From: Asanoa siamensis
Lineage (GTDB): Bacteria > Actinomycetota > Actinomycetes > Mycobacteriales > Micromonosporaceae
Reading direction: 5' to 3'
DNA: 64,000 bases
NCBI RefSeq assembly: GCF_016862555.1
Contig: NZ_BONE01000023.1
Coordinates: forward strand, 1-64,000
A program made the position numbers and the translations under genes. This document shows positions 1 through 10,300 of this stretch, one piece after another. Numbering within the stretch: position 1 is the first letter of the stretch; each line of letters starts with the position of its first letter. The notes under the pieces were generated by a model. That model did not search any database and was not told the origin of the DNA. It worked only from the letters and a program-made list of their open reading frames with translations.

Positions 1-194
1 TGCGACAGCATCGCGCCGCGCGCCAGGTTGGCCCGGGCGAACGGCACCCGCAGCCGCACCTCGACCAGCGGCACTGCCGGGCGGCGGATCGCGATCACCG
101 TGAGCCCGTTGGTCAGCCGGCGCTCCGACTGGGTCGGCAGCGCGATCGCCGCCGCCGGGAGCAGGGCGGGCAACGCCCGCTTGGTCTCGCTCAC
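1..194 (-). CDS. M16 family metallopeptidase, second subunit (5' part only)
   Basis: Only the first 64 codons lie in the window; the gene runs off the left edge. It starts with GTG at 194, overlapping the TGA of the upstream M16 gene by 3 nt (GTGA), so the two are translationally coupled. The N-terminus contains RRLTNGLTVIAIRRPAVPL, the first strand region typical of the M16 (insulinase/processing-peptidase) fold. In bacterial M16 pairs one gene usually keeps the zinc motif and the other is an inactive partner. The motif region of this copy is outside the window, so I infer the partner role from position only. Confidence 0.8.
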   Translation of the reverse strand, partial: MSETKRALPALLPAAAIALPTQSERRLTNGLTVIAIRRPAVPLVEVRLRVPFARANLARGAMLS

Positions 195-1486
195 TGTCCG
201 CCTCCGGGGATGACCTCGATGGACGCCCGGCGCTGCGGGGTCAGGGTGGCCGCGGCCTCTTGGATCTGGGCCCGGGTGACCTCGCCGATCAGCCGCGGGA
301 GCTCGTTGATCAGCTCGGGCTCGCCGCGCTGCTCCTCGAGGACGGCGATCCGCAGCGCCCGGCCCAGCACCGCGTCGGTGTCGCGCAGCAGGTGGGTGGC
401 CATCCGCGCCTGGACGCGGCCGAGCTCGGCGGCGTCGAGACCCTCGGTGGCCAGGCGCTCGAGCTCCTCGTCGGCGGTGCGCAGCACCTTGTCGACGTCG
501 CCGCCCGGCGGCAGGTGGAACTGCAGCAGCGCGGCGGTCGGGTCGCGCACCTCGAACGGCTCGCCCATGAAGCCCAGGTAGCCGCCCAGGCTGGTGACCG
601 TGCGGTCGCGCAGCACCATCCGCTCGACCAGCCGGGACGCGTCGCCGTCGGTGAGCACCTCGGCCAGCACCACGTAGGGCAGGTAGGCCGCGAAGTCGTT
701 GATCGGGTCCGGCACCCGCCAGGCGGCGGCCACCGCGGGCAGCGGGGCCAGCTTGTCGGCGTACGACTCGCGCCGCTCGCTGGTCAGGTCGGGCTCGTCG
801 AAGTCGGGGCGGGCCGGCGCCGGCCGGGCCGGCACGTCGCCGAAGTGCCGCTCGATCATCTCGGTGGCCGCGGCGACGTCGAGGTCACCGGCGACCGAGA
901 GGACCGCGTTGCCGGCGGCGTAGTAGCGCGCGAAGAACTCGGCCGCGTCGGGGACCGTGGCGCTCTCCAGGTCCTCGAACGAGCCGTACCCGTCGTGCGC
1001 GTTCGGGAACGTGTCGAACATGACCGGGGGCAGCTTCAGCCAGGGGAAGCCGCCGTACGGCCGGTTGAGGACGTTGACCCGGATCTCCTCCTTGACCACG
1101 TCGACCTGGTTGCGCAGATTTTCCTCGGTCAGTCGCGGCCCGCGCATGCGGTCGGCCTCGAGGAAGAGCGCCCGCTCGAGCGCGCCGGAGGGCAGCGTCT
1201 CGAAGTAGTCGGTGTAGTCGAGGTGGGTCGACCCGTTGAAGGTGCCGCCGGCACCCTGGACGTGCCGGAAGTGGGCGAGCTTCTCGAGATTCTCCGAACC
1301 CTGGAACATCAGGTGCTCGAAGAGGTGCGCGAAACCGGTGCGCCCCTCGGGCTCGCTGCGGATGCCGACGTCGTAGACCACAGCGACGCCGACCACGGGA
1401 GCGCTGCGATCAGGCGCCAACACCACCCGCAGGCCGTTGTCGAGCGTGAACCGCTCGACCGGATATTTGGTCGCCGGGATCTTCAT
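191..1486 (-). CDS. M16 family zinc metallopeptidase (catalytic subunit)
   Basis: 431 residues. The inverted zinc motif HxxEH is present as H54-L-F-E57-H58, inside GFAHLFEHLMFQG, so this subunit should be catalytically competent. The second M16 domain follows, with YGGFPWLKLPPVMFDTFPNAHDG near residues 165-185. The start is the ATG of MKIPATKYPVERFTLDNG. The frame stays open far upstream, but those codons are antisense to the next gene and are not counted. It is the first gene of a leftward pair with the M16 gene at the window edge. The exact peptide substrate cannot be read from the sequence. Confidence 0.93.
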   Translation of the reverse strand: MKIPATKYPVERFTLDNGLRVVLAPDRSAPVVGVAVVYDVGIRSEPEGRTGFAHLFEHLMFQGSENLEKLAHFRHVQGAGGTFNGSTHLDYTDYFETLPSGALERALFLEADRMRGPRLTEENLRNQVDVVKEEIRVNVLNRPYGGFPWLKLPPVMFDTFPNAHDGYGSFEDLESATVPDAAEFFARYYAAGNAVLSVAGDLDVAAATEMIERHFGDVPARPAPARPDFDEPDLTSERRESYADKLAPLPAVAAAWRVPDPINDFAAYLPYVVLAEVLTDGDASRLVERMVLRDRTVTSLGGYLGFMGEPFEVRDPTAALLQFHLPPGGDVDKVLRTADEELERLATEGLDAAELGRVQARMATHLLRDTDAVLGRALRIAVLEEQRGEPELINELPRLIGEVTRAQIQEAAATLTPQRRASIEVIPGGGQ

Positions 1487-1536
1487 TTTGCGGGCCACAC
1501 GGCCGAGGTTAGCGCGCTCACCCGCGAACGCGACCG

Positions 1537-2382
1537 TCAGACCGGGCGCATTCCGGCCAACGCGTCGTCGATCACCCAGTCCCACTCGCGGTGCGTCTCG
1601 GGCACCGAGACGTAGAGCACCGCCGCCGTCGGCCGGCCGACATCGATACAGGCCAGCGCGACCAGCTCGCTGCGGGCCCGCAGGCCGGGCGCGCTGAAGT
1701 GCAGCCGGAACACCGTCACCCAGGCCGGACGTCCACTCAGGACGGTGCGCTCGTCGCGGATCAGCTCCTGTTCGTTGGGTTGCGGGTAGTAGTTGGTGCG
1801 GGCGTCGGTGGCCACCCGCCGGCCGACGCACTCCAGGTCGAACGTGAACGCGTCGTTGGTGGCGGCCGGCACCGCGCCGGAGAGCACCGACGCGTGATAG
1901 TCGCTGGCGCCGTCGTACGCCCGCTCGGTGACGAAATGCTGCCCGACCCGGTAGGGCACCTCCAGCTCGCCGGCGTTCCACACCGTGTGCCAGGTCTCCC
2001 ACGGCGGCCCGTACGCCGGGTAGGAGATCCCGGTCCGCTCGTCGACGGTGCGCGCGCCGCCGCTCGGGGCGGGCAGCGGCGCGGACGGGCTCGGTGCCGG
2101 TGTGCCGCCCGGCACGTCGGGCGGCGGCGGACAGGCGCGGGCCAGCGGCGGGCGCGCGTCGACCGGTGCGTCGAGGTGGTCCGGAAACAGGCCGCCGCCG
2201 GGGCGCGTGACGACCACCGCGAACAGCCCGACCAGCATGATCAGCGTGGCCGCGCCCGCGAACCACCAGAGCAGGCGACGCGGCCGCCGCGGGCCCTCGG
2301 GCGGAGCCGGCGGGGGCAGGTCGGGCGGCGGCGGGCCGAGCCGGGTCACCGCACCCGCGGGAAACCCTTCGGCGTTCGCCAT
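1537..2382 (-). CDS. One-pass membrane protein with proline-rich N-terminus, unknown function
   Basis: 281 residues from the ATG of MANAEGFPAGAV. A cytoplasmic proline-rich stretch (PPPPDLPPPAPP) is followed by a basic RRPRR and one membrane helix (LLWWFAGAATLIMLVGLFAVVV, about residues 37-58). About 220 extracytoplasmic residues follow, containing a Pro/Ser linker. The outer part has a few cysteines (RACPPPP, DLECVG, LACID). I recognise no catalytic motif. It is leftward, 50 bp upstream of the M16 pair and divergent from the gene at 2409. An upstream in-frame start is possible but would overlap the divergent gene. Confidence 0.75.
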   Translation of the reverse strand: MANAEGFPAGAVTRLGPPPPDLPPPAPPEGPRRPRRLLWWFAGAATLIMLVGLFAVVVTRPGGGLFPDHLDAPVDARPPLARACPPPPDVPGGTPAPSPSAPLPAPSGGARTVDERTGISYPAYGPPWETWHTVWNAGELEVPYRVGQHFVTERAYDGASDYHASVLSGAVPAATNDAFTFDLECVGRRVATDARTNYYPQPNEQELIRDERTVLSGRPAWVTVFRLHFSAPGLRARSELVALACIDVGRPTAAVLYVSVPETHREWDWVIDDALAGMRPV

Positions 2383-2408
2383 ACGACTAGTGAAACATCC
2401 GGGGCACC

Positions 2409-2825
2409 ATGGAGGGCGTGCTGTCCGTGCCACTCGCCCTCCGCCTGCGCGACGCCGGCCTGCGCTGGAAACCCGCGCCTGGCGACCGCTTCGCCATCCC
2501 CGACCGTGACCTCGACGACGAGGTGTTCGTCCTCAGCAACATGGTGATCGCCGTCCACGAGCTGCCCGACGGCCCGGTGATCGGCTTCAACGGCACGACC
2601 GAGTGGGCGATGGACGACCTCGAGCAGAGCGAGGCGATCTGGCTGCCCCGCGAGGACCAGCTCCGCGAGCTGCTCGGCGGCACCTTCCACATGCTGGAAC
2701 GCGCCGGCACGGGATATCGCGTGGAGCTGTCCGTCGGCGACCGGCGGCTTACGTTCGAGGCGGGCACCGCGGAGGAGGCGTACGGCGCGGCACTGCTCGA
2801 CCTGATCCGGTTGGGAGTCGACTGA
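2409..2825 (+). CDS. Conserved actinobacterial protein of unknown function
   Basis: 138 residues, soluble, with no signal peptide or membrane helix. The pattern APGDRFAIPDRDLDDEVFVLSNM and the segment WLPREDQLRELLGG belong to a protein family that I recall as widespread in actinomycetes. Automated pipelines sometimes label it as a pilus-assembly protein, but I see no P-loop or other support for that. Its TGA overlaps the ATG of the amidohydrolase by 1 nt, so the two genes are probably one transcript. Function unknown. Confidence 0.8.
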   Translation: MEGVLSVPLALRLRDAGLRWKPAPGDRFAIPDRDLDDEVFVLSNMVIAVHELPDGPVIGFNGTTEWAMDDLEQSEAIWLPREDQLRELLGGTFHMLERAGTGYRVELSVGDRRLTFEAGTAEEAYGAALLDLIRLGVD

Positions 2826-4012
2826 TGGAGTTCCGGGAGTCCGCGGCGCGGATCGGCGACGAGCTGATCGCGTTCCGCCGCCGGCTGCACCAGCGGCCCG
2901 AGGTCGGGCTGCACCTGCCCGAGACGCAGGCGGCGGTGCTGGCCGCCCTCGACGGGCTGCCGCTGGAGGTGAGCACGGGGCGGGCGCTCAGCTCGGTGGT
3001 CGCGGTGCTGCGGGGCGCGAGCTCGGGACGGTCGGTGCTGCTGCGCGGCGACATGGACGCGCTGCCCGTGACCGAGCGCACCGGCCTGCCGTACGCGTCG
3101 ACGGTCCCGGGCACGATGCACGCCTGCGGGCACGACCTGCACACGGCGATCCTGGTCGGGGCGGCCCGGCTGCTCTCCGCGGTCCGCGACCAGCTCGCCG
3201 GTGACGTGATCTTCATGTTCCAGCCGGGCGAGGAGGGCCCCGGCGGCGCCGAACCGATGCTCGCCGAGGGTGTGCTCTCGGCGGCCGGCGACCCGCCGAT
3301 CGCGGCGTACTGCCTGCACGTCGCGGCCGTCTTCCCGCGCGGCCTGTTCTTCGGCCGGCGCGGCGTGTTCGGGGCGGCCCACGACACCTGCAAGGTGCGG
3401 GTCCGGGGCCGGGGCGGGCACGGGTCGACGCCGTTCCGCGCCCGCGACCCGATCCCCGCGGCGTGCGAGATGGTGCTCGCGCTGCAGACGATGGTGACCC
3501 GCGGCTTCGACGTGTTCGACCCGGTGGTGCTGACCATCGGCCAGTTCCACGCGGGCACGGTCGACAACGTCATCCCGGACACCGCCGAGTTCGCGGCCTC
3601 GCTGCGCTCGTTCTCCGCGCCGGCCCGGGAGAAGCTGGTCCGCCGTACCGCCGAGGTGGTCCGCGGCATCGCCGCGGCGCACGACCTGGAGGTCGACGTC
3701 GACTTCGAACGGGGCTACCCGGCGGTCGTCAACGACGACACGGAGGCCGACTTCGCGGCGGCGACGGCGGCGGAGATCTTCGGCGAGCAGCGCTACCAGT
3801 GGCTGCTCAACCCGAAGACGGGCTCCGAGGACATGTCCTTCGTGCTGGAGAAGGTGCCGGGCGCCTACCTCAACCTGGGCGCCTGCCCCCCGGACCGCGA
3901 CCCGGCCACGGCCCCGAGCAACCACTCGGCGGACGCCCTCTTCGACGACGCGGTGGTCCCCGACGGCAGCGCCCTGCTGGCCGAGCTAGCCTTCCGCCGC
4001 CTGCGCCGGTAG
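2825..4012 (+). CDS. M20D family amidohydrolase (hippurate hydrolase / IAA-amino acid hydrolase type)
   Basis: 395 residues, the usual length for M20D enzymes. Metal-ligand motifs are in place: LLRGDMDALPV, MHACGHDLHTAILVGAA and FQPGEEGPGGAEPML (the Glu pair), with a dimerisation-domain insert around GGHGSTPFRARDP. The family hydrolyses N-acyl amino acids such as hippurate using two metal ions; the true substrate is not evident. The ATG overlaps the stop of the upstream conserved gene. The 3' end overlaps the convergent adnB stop by 27 nt. Confidence 0.92.
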   Translation: MEFRESAARIGDELIAFRRRLHQRPEVGLHLPETQAAVLAALDGLPLEVSTGRALSSVVAVLRGASSGRSVLLRGDMDALPVTERTGLPYASTVPGTMHACGHDLHTAILVGAARLLSAVRDQLAGDVIFMFQPGEEGPGGAEPMLAEGVLSAAGDPPIAAYCLHVAAVFPRGLFFGRRGVFGAAHDTCKVRVRGRGGHGSTPFRARDPIPAACEMVLALQTMVTRGFDVFDPVVLTIGQFHAGTVDNVIPDTAEFAASLRSFSAPAREKLVRRTAEVVRGIAAAHDLEVDVDFERGYPAVVNDDTEADFAAATAAEIFGEQRYQWLLNPKTGSEDMSFVLEKVPGAYLNLGACPPDRDPATAPSNHSADALFDDAVVPDGSALLAELAFRRLRR

Positions 4013-7000
4013 CGCCGTGACCAGGGCTGCCAGGCCCGCCGCGTCGAGGAGGTCCGCCGGGCGGACCGTTTCGCCGTCGCGGACGTAGTGGAAGGCCGCG
4101 CGGACCCGGTCGACCGGGACGTCGGCCAGGTTGGCCCAGGCCAGGCGGTAGGCCGCGAGCTGGATCGCGGCCGCGCGTTCGTCGGCGCCCGTCGGGCGGC
4201 GGCCCGTCTTCCAGTCGACCACGTCGTAGCGGCCGCCCGGGTCGGCGAACACGGCGTCCATCCGGCCGCGCAGCACCACGCCGCCGACCGCGGTGGCGAA
4301 GGGCACCTCGACCTCGATCGGGGTGCGGTCGGCCCATTCGCTGGCCAGGAACAGCTCCTGCAGCTCCGCCAGGGCGTCGTCGGGCGCCGCGTCCTCGTCG
4401 GCGGCGCCGGGCAGCTCGTCGACGTCGAGCAGGCGCACCGCGCCGAAGCGCTGCTCGAGCCAGGTGTGGAAGGCGGTGCCCCGGCGGGCGTACGGGTCGG
4501 GGCGTGCCGGCATCGGCCGGCGCAGGGAGCGGGCCAGTGCCTGCGGGTCGCGCCGCAGCAGCACGAGCTGCGAGACCGTCAGGTGGCCGGGCAGCACGAC
4601 CTCGAGCGGGCCGGGGCCGCGGACCAGCCGGTCGCGTTCGGCCAGCAGCAGGTCGACCTCGCGCCGCCAGCGGTCGGCGTCGTCGGCCGCCTCGGGGTCG
4701 AGCAGCGCCTCCGCGTCGGGCTCGGTCATCAGGCGGTGCACCAGCGCCGCCGCCTCGGTCATCGCCGGTCGGCGCGCGCCCAGCGGGTCGCCCGGCCACT
4801 CGGCGCGCGGGGTCTCCTCCACCGTCGGGTTGGCCTCACCCGCCGGCTCCGGGGCCCACTCGTCGACCTGGCCGCCGCCCGCGACGCAGGCGTCGTGCAC
4901 CTCGACCAGGAACCGGGACGGTCCGCGGGGGCGCTTGACGCCCTCGCCCCACCAGTAGCCGGAGCAGAGCAGCAGCCGGCGCGGGCGGGTCACCGCCACA
5001 TAGGCCAGGCGGCGTTCCTCGCGCTCGTCGTGCGCCTTCCACTCGTCGTTGAACTCGGTCAGCGCGGCCATCACCTCGCGCTGGTCGCCTGCGTCGTCGA
5101 CCGGGAAGCGCGGCAGCCCCCCGGCGTCGCCGCGCAGCGGGAACGGCAGCACACCCATGCCCTGCAGGTAGTGGTCGGAGCCGCGGGCCGGGCCGGGCCA
5201 GCCGCCCCGGGTGAGGCCGGCGACCGAGACGACGTCCCACTCGAGGCCCTTGGCGGCGTGCGCGGTGAGCACCTGGACGGCGCCCTCGACCACCTCGACC
5301 TCGCCCGGCTCGAGGCCGCGCTCCTCGTCCTCCGCCGCGGCGAGGTAGGCGAGGAACCCGGGCAGCGCACCGCCGTCGCTGTCGGAGGCGAACCGGGCGG
5401 CCACGTCGCCGAGCGCGTCGAGGTGACCGCGGGACAGGCCGGCGTCGCCGCCCCGGCCGCCCGTGCCGGCCCGGACCGCGACCTCGACGTCGAGCCCGAT
5501 GGTCCGCTCGACGTCGGCGATCAGGTCTGGCAGCGGCTGGTCGATCCGGTAGCGGAGCAGGGCCAGCTCGTTGCCGTAGGCCCGCAGCCGGGCGTAGCCC
5601 TCGGCGGAGTAGAGCTGCGCCGGCCCGAGGTCGGCCAGCGCCTCGACCAGGGTCGCCTCGTCGAGCGCGTCGGGCACGAGGTCGGCGTCGCCGTCGACAC
5701 CCGTCAGGTCGCGCCGGGCCGCCGCGATCGACCGGGCCCGGCGGTGCAGCGCGACCAGGTCGCGCGGGCCGATCCGCCAGCGCGCCCCGGTCAGCAGGCG
5801 CAGCAGCGAGCCGCCGTCGGTCGGGTCGGCGAGCACCCGCAGCGTGCAGACCACGTCGCGAACCTCGGGGGTGTCGAGCAGCCCGCCCAGGCCGACCACC
5901 TCGACCGGCAGCCCGCGGGCGCGCAGCGCGGTCTCGATCGCCGGGATCTGGCTGCGCACCCGGACCAGCACGGCCGTCGTGGGCCGCTTCTCCAGCGGGA
6001 TGTGCTCGGGCAGCGCGTCGGGCATCCGGGCCGCGCCGCGCCAGGCCGCGAGCACGCTGTCGGCGATCCAGCCGGCCTCGTCGCCGACCGTGTGCAGCAG
6101 TGCGCAGTGGACGGTGGCGCGGCCGCGGATCGGCTCGTCGACGCTGAACGCCGGGGCCAGCTCGGCGACCTGGGCGCCGGCCGCCCGCAGCGGGGCGGAG
6201 AGCTGGTTGGCGATGCCGAGGATCTCGGGCCGGTTGCGCCAGCTCGTGGTCAGGGTGAGCGAGCGGGCCGGCCGGCCGTCGGCGCGGGCGAACTCGTGCG
6301 GGAACCGTTCGAGGGTGCCGGCGCTGGCGCCGCGCCACCCGTAGATGGACTGACACGGGTCACCGACCGCGGTGACCGGGTGGCCGCCGCCGTAGAGGGA
6401 CCGCAGCAGCACCACCTGGGCGTGGCTGGTGTCCTGGAACTCGTCGAGCAGCACGAGCGGGTAGCGGGCGCGTTCGACCGCGCCGACGTCGGGGTGATCC
6501 CGGGCGACCCGGGCCGCCCGGGCCATCTGGTCGCCGAAGTCCATCGCCTCGTAGTCGAGCTTGCGCTTCTCGAACGCGCGCACCATCGGCAGCAGCGCGA
6601 GCCGGGCCTGCTGGGTGGCCAGCGCCTTGCGGACGTCGGCGTAGACCCGGCCCGGCCGGCCCTGCACCTCGGCGAAGAACCGGCCCGTCCAGCCGGCCAG
6701 CTCGTCGGGGGTGACGAGGTGCTCGGCCAGCTCCGACGCGAGCGAGAGGACGGCGTCGGTCACCGTGCTGGCCGCTCGGTCCACATCAGACATGTCGCCG
6801 TCGTAGTTGCGCACGATCAGGTCGACGATCTGCCAGCGGGACGCCTCGGTCAGCAGCCGGCTGGCCGGCTCGTAGCCCGAGCGCAGGCCGTGTTCGGTGA
6901 CGACCCGGGCGGCGTACGAGTGGTAGGTCGAGATGGTGGCCTCGCCGGACAGGTCGCCGGCCCGGCCGAGGCGGCGGACGAGTTGGCCCAGCCGCATCCG

Positions 7001-7306
7001 GACCCGGTGGGCCAGCTCGCCGGCCGCCTTGCGGGTGAAGGTGAGGCCGAGGATCTGGTCGGGCGTCGCGTAGCCGTTGGCGACCAGCCAGACCACGCGA
7101 GCGGCCATCGTCTCGGTCTTGCCCGAGCCGGCGCCGGCGACGACGAGCAGCGGCTCGACCGGCGCGGCGATGATCGCGGACTGCTCGGGTGTCGGGGCGT
7201 AGCGCATGCCGAGCAGCCGGGCCAGCTCCACGGGCGTGTAGCGCGGGCCGGCGGACGCGGCGCGCCGCGGCGCCGGGGCCGTGGTGAACAGCGACGGTTG
7301 GGTCAC
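3986..7306 (-). CDS. adnB: AdnB-like UvrD-family helicase-nuclease subunit
   Basis: 1106 residues, close to mycobacterial AdnB. It has an SF1 UvrD motor at the N-terminus: Walker A AGAGSGKTE (about 57-65), LTFTRKAAGEL, Walker B LVLLDEFQDTSHAQ and STYHSYAARV. The C-terminal RecB-like nuclease core is VLRGRMDAVF...YDVVDWKTGR, with the D...DxK metal and catalytic residues. AdnAB processes double-strand break ends for recombination in actinobacteria, replacing RecBCD or AddAB. AdnB is the lead motor in the mycobacterial enzyme. The GTG start overlaps the adnA stop (GTGA), so the subunits are made together. Confidence 0.93.
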   Translation of the reverse strand: MTQPSLFTTAPAPRRAASAGPRYTPVELARLLGMRYAPTPEQSAIIAAPVEPLLVVAGAGSGKTETMAARVVWLVANGYATPDQILGLTFTRKAAGELAHRVRMRLGQLVRRLGRAGDLSGEATISTYHSYAARVVTEHGLRSGYEPASRLLTEASRWQIVDLIVRNYDGDMSDVDRAASTVTDAVLSLASELAEHLVTPDELAGWTGRFFAEVQGRPGRVYADVRKALATQQARLALLPMVRAFEKRKLDYEAMDFGDQMARAARVARDHPDVGAVERARYPLVLLDEFQDTSHAQVVLLRSLYGGGHPVTAVGDPCQSIYGWRGASAGTLERFPHEFARADGRPARSLTLTTSWRNRPEILGIANQLSAPLRAAGAQVAELAPAFSVDEPIRGRATVHCALLHTVGDEAGWIADSVLAAWRGAARMPDALPEHIPLEKRPTTAVLVRVRSQIPAIETALRARGLPVEVVGLGGLLDTPEVRDVVCTLRVLADPTDGGSLLRLLTGARWRIGPRDLVALHRRARSIAAARRDLTGVDGDADLVPDALDEATLVEALADLGPAQLYSAEGYARLRAYGNELALLRYRIDQPLPDLIADVERTIGLDVEVAVRAGTGGRGGDAGLSRGHLDALGDVAARFASDSDGGALPGFLAYLAAAEDEERGLEPGEVEVVEGAVQVLTAHAAKGLEWDVVSVAGLTRGGWPGPARGSDHYLQGMGVLPFPLRGDAGGLPRFPVDDAGDQREVMAALTEFNDEWKAHDEREERRLAYVAVTRPRRLLLCSGYWWGEGVKRPRGPSRFLVEVHDACVAGGGQVDEWAPEPAGEANPTVEETPRAEWPGDPLGARRPAMTEAAALVHRLMTEPDAEALLDPEAADDADRWRREVDLLLAERDRLVRGPGPLEVVLPGHLTVSQLVLLRRDPQALARSLRRPMPARPDPYARRGTAFHTWLEQRFGAVRLLDVDELPGAADEDAAPDDALAELQELFLASEWADRTPIEVEVPFATAVGGVVLRGRMDAVFADPGGRYDVVDWKTGRRPTGADERAAAIQLAAYRLAWANLADVPVDRVRAAFHYVRDGETVRPADLLDAAGLAALVTALPAQAAEG

Positions 7307-10300
7307 GGCTCGACCACCTGGCGCCCCTTGCCCGAGATCGGGCAGCTCGTCTGGACCGGGCAGACCCGGCACCGGCTGTTGGCGACGGCGTGGAACGTCG
7401 ACGCGGCCATGGTCTCGGCCGTCCGGCGCACCAGGGCCTGCGCCCAGCCCGGCTCGTCGTGCTCCGCCAGCGACGACTGCACCTGCTCCTTGGCGGCCTT
7501 GGCGCTGGTGCCGAGCTGGACCAGGGCGGCGCCGCCGGGCTCGGCGCCGTGCGGATCGAACGCGCCCGCCTGCACCGCCGCCTGGTAGGCCGCGAGCTGC
7601 GGGTGCTCGGCCAGGTCCTCGGCGGTGGAGGTGGTGCGGCCGGTCTTGAGGTCGACCACGACCAGCCGGCCGTCGGCGTCGACCTCGAGCCGGTCGACCC
7701 GGCCGCGCAGCTCGATGTCGTGGGCCGGGTCCTCGAGCCGCACCGCGAACTCCTGCTCGATCGCGAGCAGTCGGCGCGGGTTGGCGGCCAGCCAGACCAG
7801 CAGCTTGTCGACCATCGCCTCGGCCCGCTCGCGCTCGGGGCCGGCCAGCCAGCGGGCGGCCAGGTCGATGGCGTCGAACCGGGCCGACACGTATTCGATG
7901 AGCCGCTCGCGGTCGACGGCGGCGTCCTCGGCGAGCATCGCGGCGTTGTGCACCAGGTTGCCGATGCCCTGGGCGGCCGTGGGCGGCGCGCCGCCGCCGT
8001 GGCGTTCGAGCAACCAGCGCAGGCTGCACCGCAGCGCGCTCTCCATCGTGGACGGCGTGACCCGGACGGTCTCGCCGGGCTCGGCCAGCGGGCGGTCGTC
8101 GGAGAGCGGGCGCAGGCCCCACCAGTCGTCGGGATGGGCGCCCGGCACGCCGGCGGCGGCCAGCCGCGCCAGCTCGCGCGCCGCCGCGTGCCGTCGGGTG
8201 GGTGTCGCGGCCGGGTCGGTGGCGGCGGTACGCAGCTCGGCGACCAGCGCGGGCAGCGTCATCGCCCGGGGCGGCCGAGCCAGCGGGAGGTCGTCGGTGT
8301 CGTCGCGCGGTGCGGGCACGGCGGAGACCGGTGCGGCACCACCGGGCGGGGCGACCTCGGGCCACTCGTCGTCGGGCCAGATCACCCGGCCGTCGGCGTC
8401 GACCGGCAGGTCGTCGGGATCCGGCAGGAGCTGCTCGGCGTCGGACGGGTCGGGCGGAAGATCGTCGGGCGGCAGGTCGTCGGGATCGGGCGGCAGGTCG
8501 TCGTCACCGGGGTCGGGCCCGTCGGGACCGGAGTCGTCCCGGTCCTGCTGGTCGCCGCCCGGCCCCAGCAGCTCGTGCAGGAACCGGCTCGGCTGCTCCT
8601 CGTGGTCGGCCCCGCCGACCGCCGACGAGTTGACCGCCGAGACCAGCAGCCGTCGCCGGGCCCGGGTGGCCGCGACGTAGAACAGCCGCCGTTCCTCGTC
8701 GAGCAGCGCCGACGCCTGGCCGACCAGCGAGGCCGCCACGCCCGTGCCGTCGTCGCGCCCCGAGACCACGTCGACGAGCCGTTCGGAGCCCAGCAGCGTG
8801 CCGCGCAGCCGCAGGTCGGGCCAGATGCCCTCCTGCACGCCGGCCACCGCCACCAGGTCCCACTCGAGACCCTTGGCCGCGTGGGCGGTCAGCAGCCGGA
8901 CCGCCTCGCCGCGGTCGGCGCTGGGGGCGATCGAGTCGGCCGGTAGCTGCTGGCCCAGCACGTGGTCGAGGAACACCTCGGTGCGGGCGCCCGGCAGCCG
9001 GTCGACGAACCGGGCCGCCGCGTCGAAGAGCACCACGACCGCGTCCAGGTCGCGGTCGGCCGCCGCGGCCCGCCAGCGGGGGCCGTTGTCGGGCTCGCCG
9101 GTGGCGCGGCCGGCGCGGACGATCGCGCCGTACCACCGGTCGCCCAGCCCCGTTGCCCGCCAGAGGGCCCAGAGCACGTCCTCGGCGGTGCTGGCCGGCT
9201 CGGCCGCGGCCTCCCGGGCGGTGGCCAGCAGCCGGGCGACCGACTTGGCCGGCGCGGCCCAGCGCCGCTCGACCGCGGCCAGCTCGGCCGGGTCGCGCAG
9301 GGCCTCGACCAGCAGCTCGCCGGAGGGGCGCCGGTCGCCGGCGGCCAGCGCGAGCGTGCGCAGCCCCTGCCGCAGCCGCCGCTCGGCGAGCGGGTCGGCG
9401 CCACCGAGCGGCGAGTGCAGCAGCGCGACCGCCGCCTCCTCGTCGAGCCAGGCCGGCTCGAGCGCGCAGCGCAGCAGCAGGAGCAGCGGCGCGATCGCCG
9501 GCTGCTGGTGGAGGGGCAGGTCTTCGGCGTGGACGACGGTCGGCACGCCCGACGAGTGCAGCGCCCGCTGCAACGCCGGGAGCTGCAGCGTGGTCGACCG
9601 CAGCACGACCGCCATCCGCGACCAGGGCACGCCGTCGAGCAGGTGCGCCTCGCGCAGCGCGTGGGCGAGGAAAGCGGCCTCGCTGGTGCGCGAGCGGAAC
9701 GTGCGGACCTCGACGGTGCCAGGCACGGTGTCGGGGGCGGTCAGCGCGCGCCGGTGGCCGACCGGCCCGCGCAGCCGGCGGGCGACCCGCCCGGTCGCCT
9801 CGAAGAGCGGCCCGGCCGAGCGGTAGTCGGTGCGCAGGGTGATCGACCGGGCCACCGCGCCGGACGCGGTGCGGAACCGGTGCGCGAACGTGGTCACCCC
9901 GGCCGGGTCGGCGCCCCGGAACGCGAAGGTCGACGAGTCGGGGTCGGCGAACGCGATCAGCGGAGTGCCGCCGCCGGCCACGCGGTGCAGCAGGTCGAGC
10001 TGCGCCGGGTCGGTGTCGGCGAGCTCGTCGACGTAGACGACGTCGAGCCGCCCGCGCTCGGTGGCCAGCAGCTCCGGGTCGTCGTCGAGCAACCCGGTGG
10101 CGGCCCGCACGAGCTCGGCGGCGTCGTAGGCCACGGACCCGCGGGTGGTCACGTCGCGCAGGGCCAGCACCGCCACGTATTCGCGCAGGAACCGGGCCGC
10201 CGCCGGCCAGTCGTCGCGCCGCAGCCGCTCGCCGAGCCGGGCCAGCTCGACCGGCCCGATGCCCCGCTCGGCGGCGCGCATCAGCAGGTCGCGGAGCTGC

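Noticed and set aside
2409-2825. Pilus assembly protein CpaE
   Set aside because: I recall this label on relatives, but the 138-residue protein has no Walker motif or receiver domain. Kept as unknown.
4088-7588. A very long open frame on the + strand opposite adnB
   Set aside because: It has no recognisable domain, and its composition is what results from reading GC-rich codons antisense. adnB on the other strand has all helicase and nuclease motifs.
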